NCBI GenBank assembly: GCA_031405895.1
Contig: JANOFL010000169.1
Location: 1 to 46,993 of the forward strand
Direction: 5' to 3'
Length of the DNA stretch: 46,993 nucleotides
Source of the DNA: BJ22 sp031405895
Lineage (GTDB): Bacteria > Planctomycetota > Planctomycetia > Pirellulales > Pirellulaceae
Positions 36,301 to 43,384 of this stretch are shown piece by piece. The notes beneath the pieces were generated by a model. That model worked only from the letters and a program-made list of their open reading frames with translations, was not told the DNA's origin and made no database searches. A program made the translations under genes and the position numbers. The first letter of the stretch is position 1. The number at the start of each line of letters is the position of its first letter.

Positions 36301-36478
36301 CTTCCAGCTGCCCCAGCATTCCCGCCAGCAAATCGGCCGGCAGCCGCGTCGCCGCGAGATTCCTGACATTGGTCGCCCCCCGCGCCAGATCCCGCAGCCC
36401 AATCCCCCGCAACCACGCCTCGACCGCCGCCGGGTCATCGAGCCGGGCGGCGAGCTGGACTGGTTCGACGGTTTTCAT
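33299..36478 (-). CDS. glnE: Bifunctional glutamine synthetase adenylyltransferase/deadenylase
   Basis: A 1059-residue enzyme (E. coli about 946) that adenylylates and de-adenylylates glutamine synthetase in response to PII and glutamine. The N-terminal nucleotidyltransferase half has GKLGGRELNYSSDIDLVMVF (231-250), and the C-terminal half a second site GGRELNWQSDLDLLFLF (about 762-778), each with the SDxD metal pair. The linker contains the expected LRDVK-like GRGGIRDIEFTTQFLQLLHG segment. Two repeats alter it: DGALHAPYL at about residues 960-968 comes from a palindromic element, and the last ~18 residues (VGQKDPGQKE and onward) from another. It starts 12 bp after the helicase stop, so both are probably co-transcribed. 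A nearby glnA or glnB was not seen. Confidence 0.95.
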   Translation of the reverse strand: MKTVEPVQLAARLDDPAAVEAWLRGIGLRDLARGATNVRNLAATRLPADLLAGMLGQLEEGLRAASDRDMALNCFERFFLAARSRLGLAALIDRDRSVIPVLLRIFSTSHYLGELLIRDQEAFDALRMTEGQPQTRRTLCGDIGNVLDQVVDPKIAMRTLRRFKQREVLRIAYGDLVLNHRLGMVTEQISFLAEALCEGALQFCDRQLRNKWGTPRDEDGAEVPFAILALGKLGGRELNYSSDIDLVMVFGTPGQCDGGRGRSCQEYFDELTREFTRLMSETTPDGFAWRVDLRLRPEGQKGRLCNHSAGFLRYYEQKGRAWERQALIKCRAVAGDRKFGQQIIDELQPWIWRRFSHFDISSVKSLKRQIERRAVVSGVESRDVKTGRGGIRDIEFTTQFLQLLHGAALPEVRHHNTLAALERLQRAGCLSFDEETRLMQNYIWLRKLEHRLQLLADLQTHRLPESDDELARVALRMGYVEVLGQPPLKRFRADYDDITATNRGILDHLLHGAFGDRDEGDVPEVVDLIDAVEVEPERAAAALRPWGFSDPVDAARRIQGLASEGTPFLPAGRCRHFLAAVLPRLLGEIANAPDPDRTLGNLLAISDQIGGKGVLWELFHTQPAAMKLFVRLCSTAGYLGGILRSNPGMIDELVDALLVSQLPSRQWLEASLAELRAGSQDPLPIIHSFKQAQHLRIGMLDLVGRGEPEEVTRALSDVADVCLASLATFAWRQVCDHHGRPQFVDPAGKSRDGGVAIVACGKLGGRELNWQSDLDLLFLFESDGQTAHPDPARQTTSQHACSQWASEVTRLLSARSTGGRLYEVDSRLRPTGKSGSLATSAPALLRYFSDGQGQTWERLALCRARVVWQTGPAGWADEAVLAALASQPWSNTMVDDARAMRQRLEQNASPEDLKRGPGGAVDVEFVAELLQLKMLASDQRFRTPSILEILGLAGGRERADGALHAPYLRLAAGFRFLRRVESCLRLCEETPRHSLAGDSGLARKVALLMGLPSGGDLQERLNACFEEVRGAFEEATVGLREEVGQKDPGQKENEWKGKN
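33577..33598. repeat. GGTGCGT palindromic repeat inside glnE
   Basis: Same 22 bases as 9204-9225, here in the opposite sense to glnE. It is therefore read as DGALHAPYL rather than as a stop. Confidence 0.85.
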
Positions 36479-36490
36479 CCTGGGAGGGCG

Positions 36491-37780
36491 TCACAGCGCC
36501 TTGCGGTATTTGCGGCCGCGCGGGCCGGTGGTGGAGGGGGAGGGGGGTTTGATGCCGAGCTGTTGCTCGGTTTGCTGGTCGACCCAGGCCTGGAGCGGGT
36601 CTTCTTCAAGCGAACGGTTGATCAGCTTTTCAATCCGCGCGAGGTCGCCTGACTGGACCGGCTCCACGAGCGAATAGGCGATCCCGGAGCGGCCCATCCG
36701 GCCGGTCCGGCCGACGCGGTGGACGTAATCGTCGCTCAATTCGGGGATATCGAAGTTGATGATGTGCGAGATGCTGGTCACATCGATCCCGCGGCCGACG
36801 ACATCGGTCGCGACGAGAAAATTGATCCCGCCGCCGCGGAACTGGGCCATCATCTGTTCGCGGGCTGACTGCGAAAGGTCGCCGTGGATCGTGCCAACGC
36901 CTTGCAGCACACCGGCCTTGAGCAGCTTGCGGAAGAGCCACTCGGTTCGCAGCCGGGTCCGGCAGAAGATAATCGCCTGGCTGGGCTGCTCGCGCTCGAT
37001 CAGCTTCATCAGCACGTCGAACTTCATGTCGGCGTGGACGCGGAGGTAGGACTGGTCGATCGTTTCGAGCGAGAGTTCCGAGCCGGAGAAATTGACCAGC
37101 TTGGGCCGGAACATGTAACGCTTGGCGATCTCGAGAATCGGCTTGGGCAGCGTCGCGCTGAGCAGCAGCGTCTGCCGCTGGGCGGGCAACTGACGGAGGA
37201 TCCGCTCGATGTCGGGGCGGAAGCCGATATCGAGCATCCGGTCGGCTTCGTCGAGCACCACGCACTTGACGCCCGACGGATCAAACGTGCGGCGCTGCAT
37301 GTGGTCGAGCACGCGGCCGGGCGTCCCGACCACCACGCTGACTCCCTGGCGGAGCCGGTTGATCTGCGGCTGCATGGGCTTGCCGCCGTAGAGCGTCACG
37401 ACCCGCGCGTCGGAGCCGGCGGCCAGCTTCTCGAACTGGCCGGCGACCTGGACCGCGAGTTCGCGGGTCGGCGCAAGGATCAGCGCCTGGGGCCGGTCCT
37501 GGGCCAGATCGAGCAGCTGCAGGATCGGAATCGCGAAAGCGGCAGTCTTGCCGGTTCCGGTCCGCGCCTGACCGACCAGGTCAAGCTGCTTCAGGGCGAG
37601 CGGGATGATGGCGGCCTGGATCGGCGTCGGCTTTTCATAGCCGACGGCGGCGATGGTATCGAGCAGGTCCTGTCGAATGCCGAGCGAAGCGAAATTGAGA
37701 GGCTGTTTGCGTTTGATCGCGGCCGGTTCGGCCGCGGCGGTTGAAGTCATGCTGGTTCCATTGAGTTTGCTGTCAGTCAC
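36491..37780 (-). CDS. DEAD-box RNA helicase (RhlE-like)
   Basis: 429 residues from a GTG at 37780. The ATG at 37750 (419 residues) is an alternative with a GGA upstream and may be the true start. Motifs: Q motif (NFASLGI to TPIQ, 29-54), ARTGTGKT (72-79), PTRELA (104-109), TPGR (153-156), DEAD (177-180), SAT (208-210), ATDVVGRGID (324-333) and HRVGRTGR (354-361). A short basic C-terminus ends RGRKYRKAL. It unwinds short RNA duplexes in mRNA decay or ribosome assembly. It is first of a two-gene unit with glnE (12-bp gap). Confidence 0.93.
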   Translation of the reverse strand: MTDSKLNGTSMTSTAAAEPAAIKRKQPLNFASLGIRQDLLDTIAAVGYEKPTPIQAAIIPLALKQLDLVGQARTGTGKTAAFAIPILQLLDLAQDRPQALILAPTRELAVQVAGQFEKLAAGSDARVVTLYGGKPMQPQINRLRQGVSVVVGTPGRVLDHMQRRTFDPSGVKCVVLDEADRMLDIGFRPDIERILRQLPAQRQTLLLSATLPKPILEIAKRYMFRPKLVNFSGSELSLETIDQSYLRVHADMKFDVLMKLIEREQPSQAIIFCRTRLRTEWLFRKLLKAGVLQGVGTIHGDLSQSAREQMMAQFRGGGINFLVATDVVGRGIDVTSISHIINFDIPELSDDYVHRVGRTGRMGRSGIAYSLVEPVQSGDLARIEKLINRSLEEDPLQAWVDQQTEQQLGIKPPSPSTTGPRGRKYRKAL

Positions 37781-37812
37781 TGCGCGCCCGAGGCAGGTAC
37801 CTCACGGCACGG

Positions 37813-37832
37813 GGCGAACCGCTACGTTCGCC
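37813..37832. repeat. GGCGAAC-N-GTTCGCC palindrome
   Basis: A 7-bp perfect stem with a 6-base loop, in the divergent 276-bp gap between the helicase and the next gene. That gap otherwise shows nothing beyond the likely promoters. Confidence 0.6.
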
Positions 37833-38056
37833 AGTCGCCAGCCAGGGAGTGTCGTCCCTCGCCGACGCTTCCGGAGCCAATCTCCGGGAAACTGTTTTCT
37901 TGTCTGACCGGTTGATTGCCAAAGATCGCGAGTACCGCGACCAAAACAAGCCTGGCGGGTGGGCCTGTCAAAGCCTGCCGCATTGCGCCGGATTGACAGT
38001 TAGGGTAGTTTTTTGTCCTGAAAGAGTCAACGTGAACGACGGTCCAGGACCGCTGA

Positions 38057-39772
38057 TTGAACGCCAGCAGCTTACAGGTTGAACAGCTGATCCAGCGTCT
38101 GCTGGCTCCGGCCGATGCGCTGCCCGAGCCGGTTGCGGCGATTGCTCGCAGCTTGGCGGCAGACGAGGTCAACCAGTTGCTGGAACGGCTGAGTGGACAT
38201 TCAGGCGAGCTGGTTCGCGAAGAAGTTCAGCTGCGACTGTTGCAGATTTTGCCCAAACTGGTCAGCCAAACTGTGGGTTCGCAGAGCCTGTCCGGGAACC
38301 GCGAAGAGAAGGGGTCAGACCCCAAATCACTCCGAAGACTGCGCGATTTGGCGTCAGACCCCGGCGAAGAGAGGGGGTCAGACCCCAAATCGCTCCGAGG
38401 ACTGCGCGATTTGGCGTCAGACCCCGGCGGTTCCCAGACAGGTTCGCCGCTGGACGGGGAGCTGTTGGCCGAACGGGTGCGGCTGATCGAAGAACTGTGG
38501 CGCGTTACGCCGCGCGAGGCTTTGCTGGCCTCTCTCTGGCTGATGTGGCTGGCCAGTTTGCCGCAACCGGAGTTGTCGTTGCGGGCATGGGCGGACGCGA
38601 TCGTTGCCCGTCCTCCCCAAGCCGTCGCCGGCATCGACCGGGTCGTCGGGCCAGTGCTGCGGCGAAGCGATTTGCCAGATGGGTTGTTGGCCGGGCTGGT
38701 TGCCGGAACGCTGGCTGATCCGGTCGTCGCCCCGGCGGTGCTCGATCTGTGCAACTTCCGGTTTCGCGAAAAGTTCGACGCGGTCCATGCCGCGACCGGA
38801 TTGCTGGATCGGCTGGCGCGGCTGCTGCCGACCGTCGTGCAGGGATTGCTGCGGGTGGAAGAGGGACACTTGCCACCCGGCGGGGATGCTGCGGCGATCA
38901 GCCAAAACATCAACCACTCGGTCGCGCTGAGCATCGCGCTTTGCGACACGCTTGGGCAATGCGGGTATCGCGCCGGGGAAGGCGGTCTGCGGCAGGCGCT
39001 CGGGCTGCGCCATCGCCGGGTGCAGACCGAGGCGGCGGCGGCGCTGGCGCGGCTGGATGTGGCGGCCGGGCGCGAAACCCTGGTGCGGCTGGCGGGCGAG
39101 CCGTTGGCGCGGCTGCGGGTGCTGGCCTTCGCGCGGGAACTCGGACTGCTCGAATCGATCCCGGAGGAACAACGCTCGGAGGTGGCGGTGGCCGAGAGCC
39201 GGCTGGTGAACTGGCTGGCGGAGCCGGCGCAAATGGGGCTCGCTCCCTCGCGGACGGAACTGGTCGAGCGGCACGCGCTGTTTTGGCCAGGGCAAGACCA
39301 GCCGGTTGAGTGCCTGTTGTTCCGTTACGAGTACGGCAGCCAGTTCAGTTCGTTCGGACTGGTGGGGCCGTCGGTGCAGGGACTGCTGTTCGACGCGGGC
39401 TGGATGACGGGCGAGGACCTGTTCGCGGCCTTCGCGGGAATGGCGGCTGGCCACGAAGATCTGTTCACGGTCAGCGCAGCGGATTTCTCAAGCACTCACC
39501 CGGCCGAGATGCAACGGCTCCTGCGGCGGCTGGCAGACGGCGGCTTCGTTTCATTGCAGCCGGCAATTGCGGGGCATTTTTTCGGGACGTGGCTGCTGGT
39601 CTGCTCGGCCGAACGCCAGGGGGCTGGCGGTCTGGTCGCGATCAACGGCACACCACGCTGGTTTCCAGCGGCGACGACGGGCCAGCTGGTGCCGGAACTG
39701 GTCTGGGCGATCGAATCCGGGCGGCGACTACTGGAGAGCTTCAATCAGGTGAGAGAAGAACCGGAAGAGTGA
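38057..39772 (+). CDS. Hypothetical protein, helical (HEAT-like) core, carrying a 52-codon repeat insertion
   Basis: 571 residues from a TTG at 38057; no better start is in frame and the start is uncertain. The protein is Leu/Ala/Arg-rich and mostly helical, with AAAALARLDVAAGRETLVRL resembling a HEAT repeat, then a C-terminal mixed domain with YEYGSQFSSFGLVGPSVQG and SAERQGAGGLVAINGTPRWF. No family is recognised with confidence. Residues about 77-129 are a composite repeat element: two 21-residue copies, GSDPKSLRRLRDLASDPG in each apart from one Arg-to-Gly change, flanked by LSGNRE and GSQTG. A palindromic pair follows before the response-regulator gene. Confidence 0.7.
   Translation: MNASSLQVEQLIQRLLAPADALPEPVAAIARSLAADEVNQLLERLSGHSGELVREEVQLRLLQILPKLVSQTVGSQSLSGNREEKGSDPKSLRRLRDLASDPGEERGSDPKSLRGLRDLASDPGGSQTGSPLDGELLAERVRLIEELWRVTPREALLASLWLMWLASLPQPELSLRAWADAIVARPPQAVAGIDRVVGPVLRRSDLPDGLLAGLVAGTLADPVVAPAVLDLCNFRFREKFDAVHAATGLLDRLARLLPTVVQGLLRVEEGHLPPGGDAAAISQNINHSVALSIALCDTLGQCGYRAGEGGLRQALGLRHRRVQTEAAAALARLDVAAGRETLVRLAGEPLARLRVLAFARELGLLESIPEEQRSEVAVAESRLVNWLAEPAQMGLAPSRTELVERHALFWPGQDQPVECLLFRYEYGSQFSSFGLVGPSVQGLLFDAGWMTGEDLFAAFAGMAAGHEDLFTVSAADFSSTHPAEMQRLLRRLADGGFVSLQPAIAGHFFGTWLLVCSAERQGAGGLVAINGTPRWFPAATTGQLVPELVWAIESGRRLLESFNQVREEPEE
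38287..38442 (+). repeat. Composite element, two-module form, inside a coding gene
   Basis: The outer arms CCTGTCCGGGAACCGC (38287-38302) and GCGGTTCCCAGACAGG (38427-38442) match in 15 of 16 bases. They enclose two 63-bp modules with hairpins at 38311-38362 and 38374-38425. The whole is 156 bp, exactly 52 codons. Confidence 0.9.
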
Positions 39773-39814
39773 ACCAGCGGCTTGCCGGTTGACGAGTGAA
39801 TGCGGCACAATAGC

Positions 39815-39878
39815 GTGGGACAGGCTTCCAGCCTGTCGTTCGCGCAAGCAAGGCCGACAGGCTGGAAGCCTATCCCAC
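39815..39878. repeat. Inverted pair of GACAGGCTGGAAGCCTGTC repeats
   Basis: Arms 39815-39838 and 39855-39878 match in 23 of 24 bases when inverted, with a 16-base loop. The pair lies between the 571-residue protein gene and the response regulator gene. Confidence 0.9.
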
Positions 39879-39904
39879 GTTGATCAACCCGGCGAACCAA
39901 TCCG

Positions 39905-40357
39905 ATGACCGACTCTGCCCGCCACCGCGTCCTGATCGCCGACGACAACCAGGCCAACTGCGAGTTGCTGGAGGCGTTCCTGGTCGCGCTGGATTGCGAG
40001 ATCGAATTCGCGACCGACGGGCAGCAGACGCTCGACCGGGTCAGGAGTTTCCAGCCCGACCTGATCCTGCTCGACGTGATGATGCCGCGTTTGAGTGGCT
40101 TTGAAGTCTGTCAGCAGCTCAAGTCCGACCCACAAACCGCGAACGTGATGATCCTGATGGTCACGGCGCTCAATGAACTGGGCGACATCCAGCGGGCGGT
40201 CGACGCGGGGACCAACGATTTTCTCGCCAAGCCGGTCAACAGGCTGGAGCTGCTCAAACGGGTCGAGAACCTGCTGGCCCTGAAAAATGTTCGCGACGAG
40301 AACGAACGGCTGAGGCAGTACATCCAGCGGATGGAAGACAGCAGCGTGGCCCGTTGA
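39905..40357 (+). CDS. CheY-like single-domain response regulator
   Basis: A 150-residue receiver domain without an output domain: acidic pair D13/D14 (IADDNQ), phospho-acceptor D57 in LILLDVMMP, T87 in MVTA, and K109 in FLAKPV. The last ~30 residues form a charged helix (NVRDENERLRQYIQ). The sequence style is like the PleD/DivK receivers. No histidine kinase is adjacent, so its partner is unknown. Confidence 0.93.
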   Translation: MTDSARHRVLIADDNQANCELLEAFLVALDCEIEFATDGQQTLDRVRSFQPDLILLDVMMPRLSGFEVCQQLKSDPQTANVMILMVTALNELGDIQRAVDAGTNDFLAKPVNRLELLKRVENLLALKNVRDENERLRQYIQRMEDSSVAR

Positions 40358-40382
40358 AGCGAGTTCCAGGCTCACGTCCTTT

Positions 40383-40479
40383 CGTGCTCGTGCTCAACGC
40401 AGCGGTGCTCGTACTCGTAATCGGTTTTGTGCGTTCTTCCGGCGACCAGAAACAGGAGCGGGATTACGAGCACGAGAAG
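40383..40479. repeat. CGTGCTCGTACTCGTAATC inverted-repeat element
   Basis: CTCGTACTCGTAATC (40408-40422) pairs with inverted GATTACGAGCACGAG (40462-40476) in 14 of 15 bases. An additional CGTGCTCGTGCTC lies on the left. It occupies almost all of the 143-bp gap between the response regulator and the amidohydrolase. Confidence 0.75.
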
Positions 40480-40500
40480 AGAATGCCCGGCCGGCAAACA

Positions 40501-41841
40501 CTATCGTTTGATTTCTGAAGCCACCACGCCGTTGATGATGACCCCGACGCAGTGCGAGGTGTACTCGAACGGGTCGCCGTCGTAGAGCGCGAGGTCGGCG
40601 TCCTTGCCCGGTTCGAGGGTTCCGACGCGGTCGGCGATGCCGAGAACTTTCGCGGCGTCGGAAGTCACTGTGGCGAGGGCCTGCTCGAAGGTCAGTCCGT
40701 TGGCGGCGGTCAGGGCGGCCTCGAACAACACCACGCGGGTTTTGGGAACGTAACCTTCAAAGCCGCTTTGCATGATGACGGGAATCCCGGCCGTCACCAG
40801 TTTGCCCGCTGTTTCGAAGCTGAGGTTTTCGTACTCGCCGACAGCCCGGACCATGCTGGGATGGATGAAGACGGGAATCCCGGCGGCCTTGATCTGATCG
40901 ATCATGAGATAGGCTTCCGCTGCTCCATCGAGCCAGATGCGGATCTTGAACTCCTCGGCAAGGCGGAGCGTCGTCGCGATGTCCTGGGCCCGGTTGGCGG
41001 TTACGAGCAGGGGCAATTCACCGCGCAGGACAGAGACCAGTGATTCCATCCGCAGATCGCGCGCGGGCGGCGACCCGTCGTCGCCGGATTTGCCGGAAGG
41101 GTCGGACGAATCAGCCTGATCAGACGGATCGGACGGATCTTTTTGTGCGAAACGGGCGTGTTTGTCGGCGTATTCGCCGGCCTTGATCAGCTCCTGCCGC
41201 AGCATCGCCATCTGTTTGCCGCGCGTGCCGGGCGAGCCTTCGTCGCGGTTGGCCGCCGCGCCGATCGTCGCCACGATCGCGGCCGGGCTGACCAGCTGGG
41301 CTTCATCCACCGTCGCGCCGGTGGTTTTGACGATGATCGTCTGGCCGGAAACGAGTTGTCCGCCCGCGTGGCCGGTGTGCAGGGTCGTGATGCCGTAACT
41401 GCGCAGGTAACCGATCAGCTCCTCGCGGATATTGACGGCATCGAGCGCGCGAAGTTCGGGCTGGATCGGCGCGCTGTTCTCCTGCTGGTCCTGGTCCTGC
41501 TTCTGGTTGTAGATTCCGGTCAGGCCGGCCGTGGCATGGCCGTCGATCAGCCCGGGAGTGACGATGGCGGCTTCGAGCACGCGGTAACCTGGCGGCACGG
41601 CGATTTCGCCGGCCTGGCCAATCGCCACGATCTTGCCGTTTTCGATCAGCACCACACCGTCGGCAATCGGCGGACCGGCCATCGGATAGATGGTCTGGCC
41701 GCGAACGGCGAGGTGCGTGGGTTCCGCGGCTGGGACTTCGGCAGGCGGCTGTGCACGGGCTGACTGTCCGGCGGATGCCAGGCCGAAAGCAACCGTCATC
41801 AGGGCTGCGATCGCGAGGCGAACATCGGTGGCGGCTGTCAT
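40501..41841 (-). CDS. Exported amidohydrolase-family protein with degenerate metal site
   Basis: 446 residues with a signal peptide (IAALMTVAFGLASAGQSARA). The amidohydrolase fold is evident in VVLIENGKIVAIG, the TPGLIDGHATAGLTG strand and the C-terminal EQALATVTSDAAKVLGIAD, then GTLEPGKDADLALYDGDPFE. The usual HxH metal pair is HAT (102-104), so the second His is lost. Later positions read WLDGAAEAY and IMQSGFEG where active members carry His and Asp. It is the downstream paralogue of the next gene upstream and is probably co-transcribed. It may be a non-catalytic partner or use another chemistry. Confidence 0.85.
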   Translation of the reverse strand: MTAATDVRLAIAALMTVAFGLASAGQSARAQPPAEVPAAEPTHLAVRGQTIYPMAGPPIADGVVLIENGKIVAIGQAGEIAVPPGYRVLEAAIVTPGLIDGHATAGLTGIYNQKQDQDQQENSAPIQPELRALDAVNIREELIGYLRSYGITTLHTGHAGGQLVSGQTIIVKTTGATVDEAQLVSPAAIVATIGAAANRDEGSPGTRGKQMAMLRQELIKAGEYADKHARFAQKDPSDPSDQADSSDPSGKSGDDGSPPARDLRMESLVSVLRGELPLLVTANRAQDIATTLRLAEEFKIRIWLDGAAEAYLMIDQIKAAGIPVFIHPSMVRAVGEYENLSFETAGKLVTAGIPVIMQSGFEGYVPKTRVVLFEAALTAANGLTFEQALATVTSDAAKVLGIADRVGTLEPGKDADLALYDGDPFEYTSHCVGVIINGVVASEIKR

Positions 41842-41881
41842 TTTTTACCCTGCGTCGCGTTGATCCGAATGGCCTCGCACA

Positions 41882-41899
41882 AACCAGGCGGGAGCCTGG
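41882..41899. repeat. ACCAGGC-GGGA-GCCTGGT hairpin
   Basis: A perfect 7-bp stem in the 75-bp gap between the two amidohydrolase genes. A degenerate copy is at 19815-19835. Confidence 0.7.
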
Positions 41900-41916
41900 T
41901 CGCCACGATTGGCCGG

Positions 41917-43275
41917 TCATTGACCCTGCAAACCCAGCAGCCGCATCATCTCTTCGTGGAAACAGCAGAAGTAGGGTGACTGGTCGTGCCCGGCTCCGTA
42001 ACCGCCGGTGGCGTAGAGCCGGTCGGCGGGGTCAGCGCGGTCGAAGACCAGGCGGCCCTCGACCCATGTCTGCTGGACTTTGGTGTAAACGCTCAGCGGA
42101 TCGCCGTCGAGCAGGATGAAATCGGCGTCCTTGCCCGGGACCAATGATCCGGTTCGCTGGTCGAGATCGAGCATTTTCGCGCCGTTGATGGTCAAGGCTC
42201 TCAGGGCACCCTCGCGCGACATGCCTGCCCGGACGGCGAGCGCGGCCGAACGGAAAAAGAGCCGCGAGTCGGTGATGTAGTCGTCGGTGTGAAAACCGAC
42301 CAGCACGCCGGCTTTTTCCAGCACCGCCCCGGTTTCAAACGACAGGTCGAGGGCTTCGAGTTTTCCACCCGGGCTGTCGACGACGATGATCGAGCAGGGG
42401 ACGCCGGCGGCGGCGATCTGCGGGGCGACTTTCCAGCCGTCGCTGACGTGGTGCAGGACCACGCGGAGATCGTTTTCGACCGCCATCCGCAGGACGGTCA
42501 GGATGTCGTCGTGGCGGTGCGTGTGATGATGGACGACGCGGCGTTTGGCGAGAACTTCCTGCAGGGCCTCGAGTCCGACATTGCGGTCGGGCATTTTCTC
42601 CGGGTCGCCGGCCGCGCGGGCGATCTTGTCGCGGTACTCGCGGGCTTCGATGAAGAGCTGGCGGACGAGAGCCGCCGATTTGCCGCGCGTGCCGGGAAAC
42701 GGACCGTTGTCGCGAATCGAATTGGTCCCGTTGGCCATTTTCAGTCCGCCCATGATCCAGCCGTCATCAGCCCGGATCATCAAGTCGTCAATCGTGCTGG
42801 CATCGCGCAGCTTGACGTAGATCGTCTGTCCGCTGAGCAGGTGTCCCGAGCCGGGCATGATGTTGAGCAGGGTCAGGCCGCCCGCCTGGGCCCGCTTGAA
42901 TCCCGAATCGCGGACGTTGATCGAATCATGGATCCGCACATCGGGCTGGAGCGGGTGGCTGGAGTCGGCTCCGCCGATTCCCCCGACATGGCTGTGCGTG
43001 CAGACGAGTCCCGGCATGATCGTGTGGCCGGTGGCGTCGATCTGTTTCGCGCCGGCGGGAATCGCCACGGCGTCGGCGCTTCCGACAGCGGAGATTTTTC
43101 CATCCTCGACCACCAGCACGCCGTTCGCAATCTCGTCTCCATCGACGGGAATGATCCGTGCTCCGGTAAACGCGAAAATCTGGTCCTCGGCTGGCGGCGT
43201 GGACTGCGCGGCAGCGACGGCAGCGATGCAGCCCGCGATCAACGCGGGCAGCCAGAGTCGGGACAATGACAACAT
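41917..43275 (-). CDS. Exported amidohydrolase (imidazolonepropionase-like)
   Basis: 452 residues from the ATG at 43275, preceded by GGAAG; a start at 43356 would add 27 residues before the signal peptide LWLPALIAGCIAAVAAAQ. The metal-binding pattern is complete: HSH (94-96) in MPGLVCTHSHVGG, then HHHTHRHDD, LHHVSDGW and GFHTDD, and the C-terminal GSLVPGKDADFILLDGDPL. It is probably a periplasmic metal-dependent hydrolase of cyclic amides or dipeptides; the substrate is unknown. It is upstream paralogue and likely operon partner of the degenerate copy. Confidence 0.9.
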   Translation of the reverse strand: MLSLSRLWLPALIAGCIAAVAAAQSTPPAEDQIFAFTGARIIPVDGDEIANGVLVVEDGKISAVGSADAVAIPAGAKQIDATGHTIMPGLVCTHSHVGGIGGADSSHPLQPDVRIHDSINVRDSGFKRAQAGGLTLLNIMPGSGHLLSGQTIYVKLRDASTIDDLMIRADDGWIMGGLKMANGTNSIRDNGPFPGTRGKSAALVRQLFIEAREYRDKIARAAGDPEKMPDRNVGLEALQEVLAKRRVVHHHTHRHDDILTVLRMAVENDLRVVLHHVSDGWKVAPQIAAAGVPCSIIVVDSPGGKLEALDLSFETGAVLEKAGVLVGFHTDDYITDSRLFFRSAALAVRAGMSREGALRALTINGAKMLDLDQRTGSLVPGKDADFILLDGDPLSVYTKVQQTWVEGRLVFDRADPADRLYATGGYGAGHDQSPYFCCFHEEMMRLLGLQGQ

Positions 43276-43384
43276 GGAACTTCCAGCGCGGAGTTCAGGA
43301 GCGAGAATGGCAAGCCGCCATGCTAAACCGGCCAGCGAAGGCTTGCCAGTTGTCAAAAGGGGATTGAGGTCGATGCGTTCCCGC

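Noticed and set aside
38303..38428. Possible CRISPR or VNTR at the tandem 63-bp units
   Set aside because: Only two units, no spacers, in frame within a gene, and the same unit occurs elsewhere as an interspersed hairpin.
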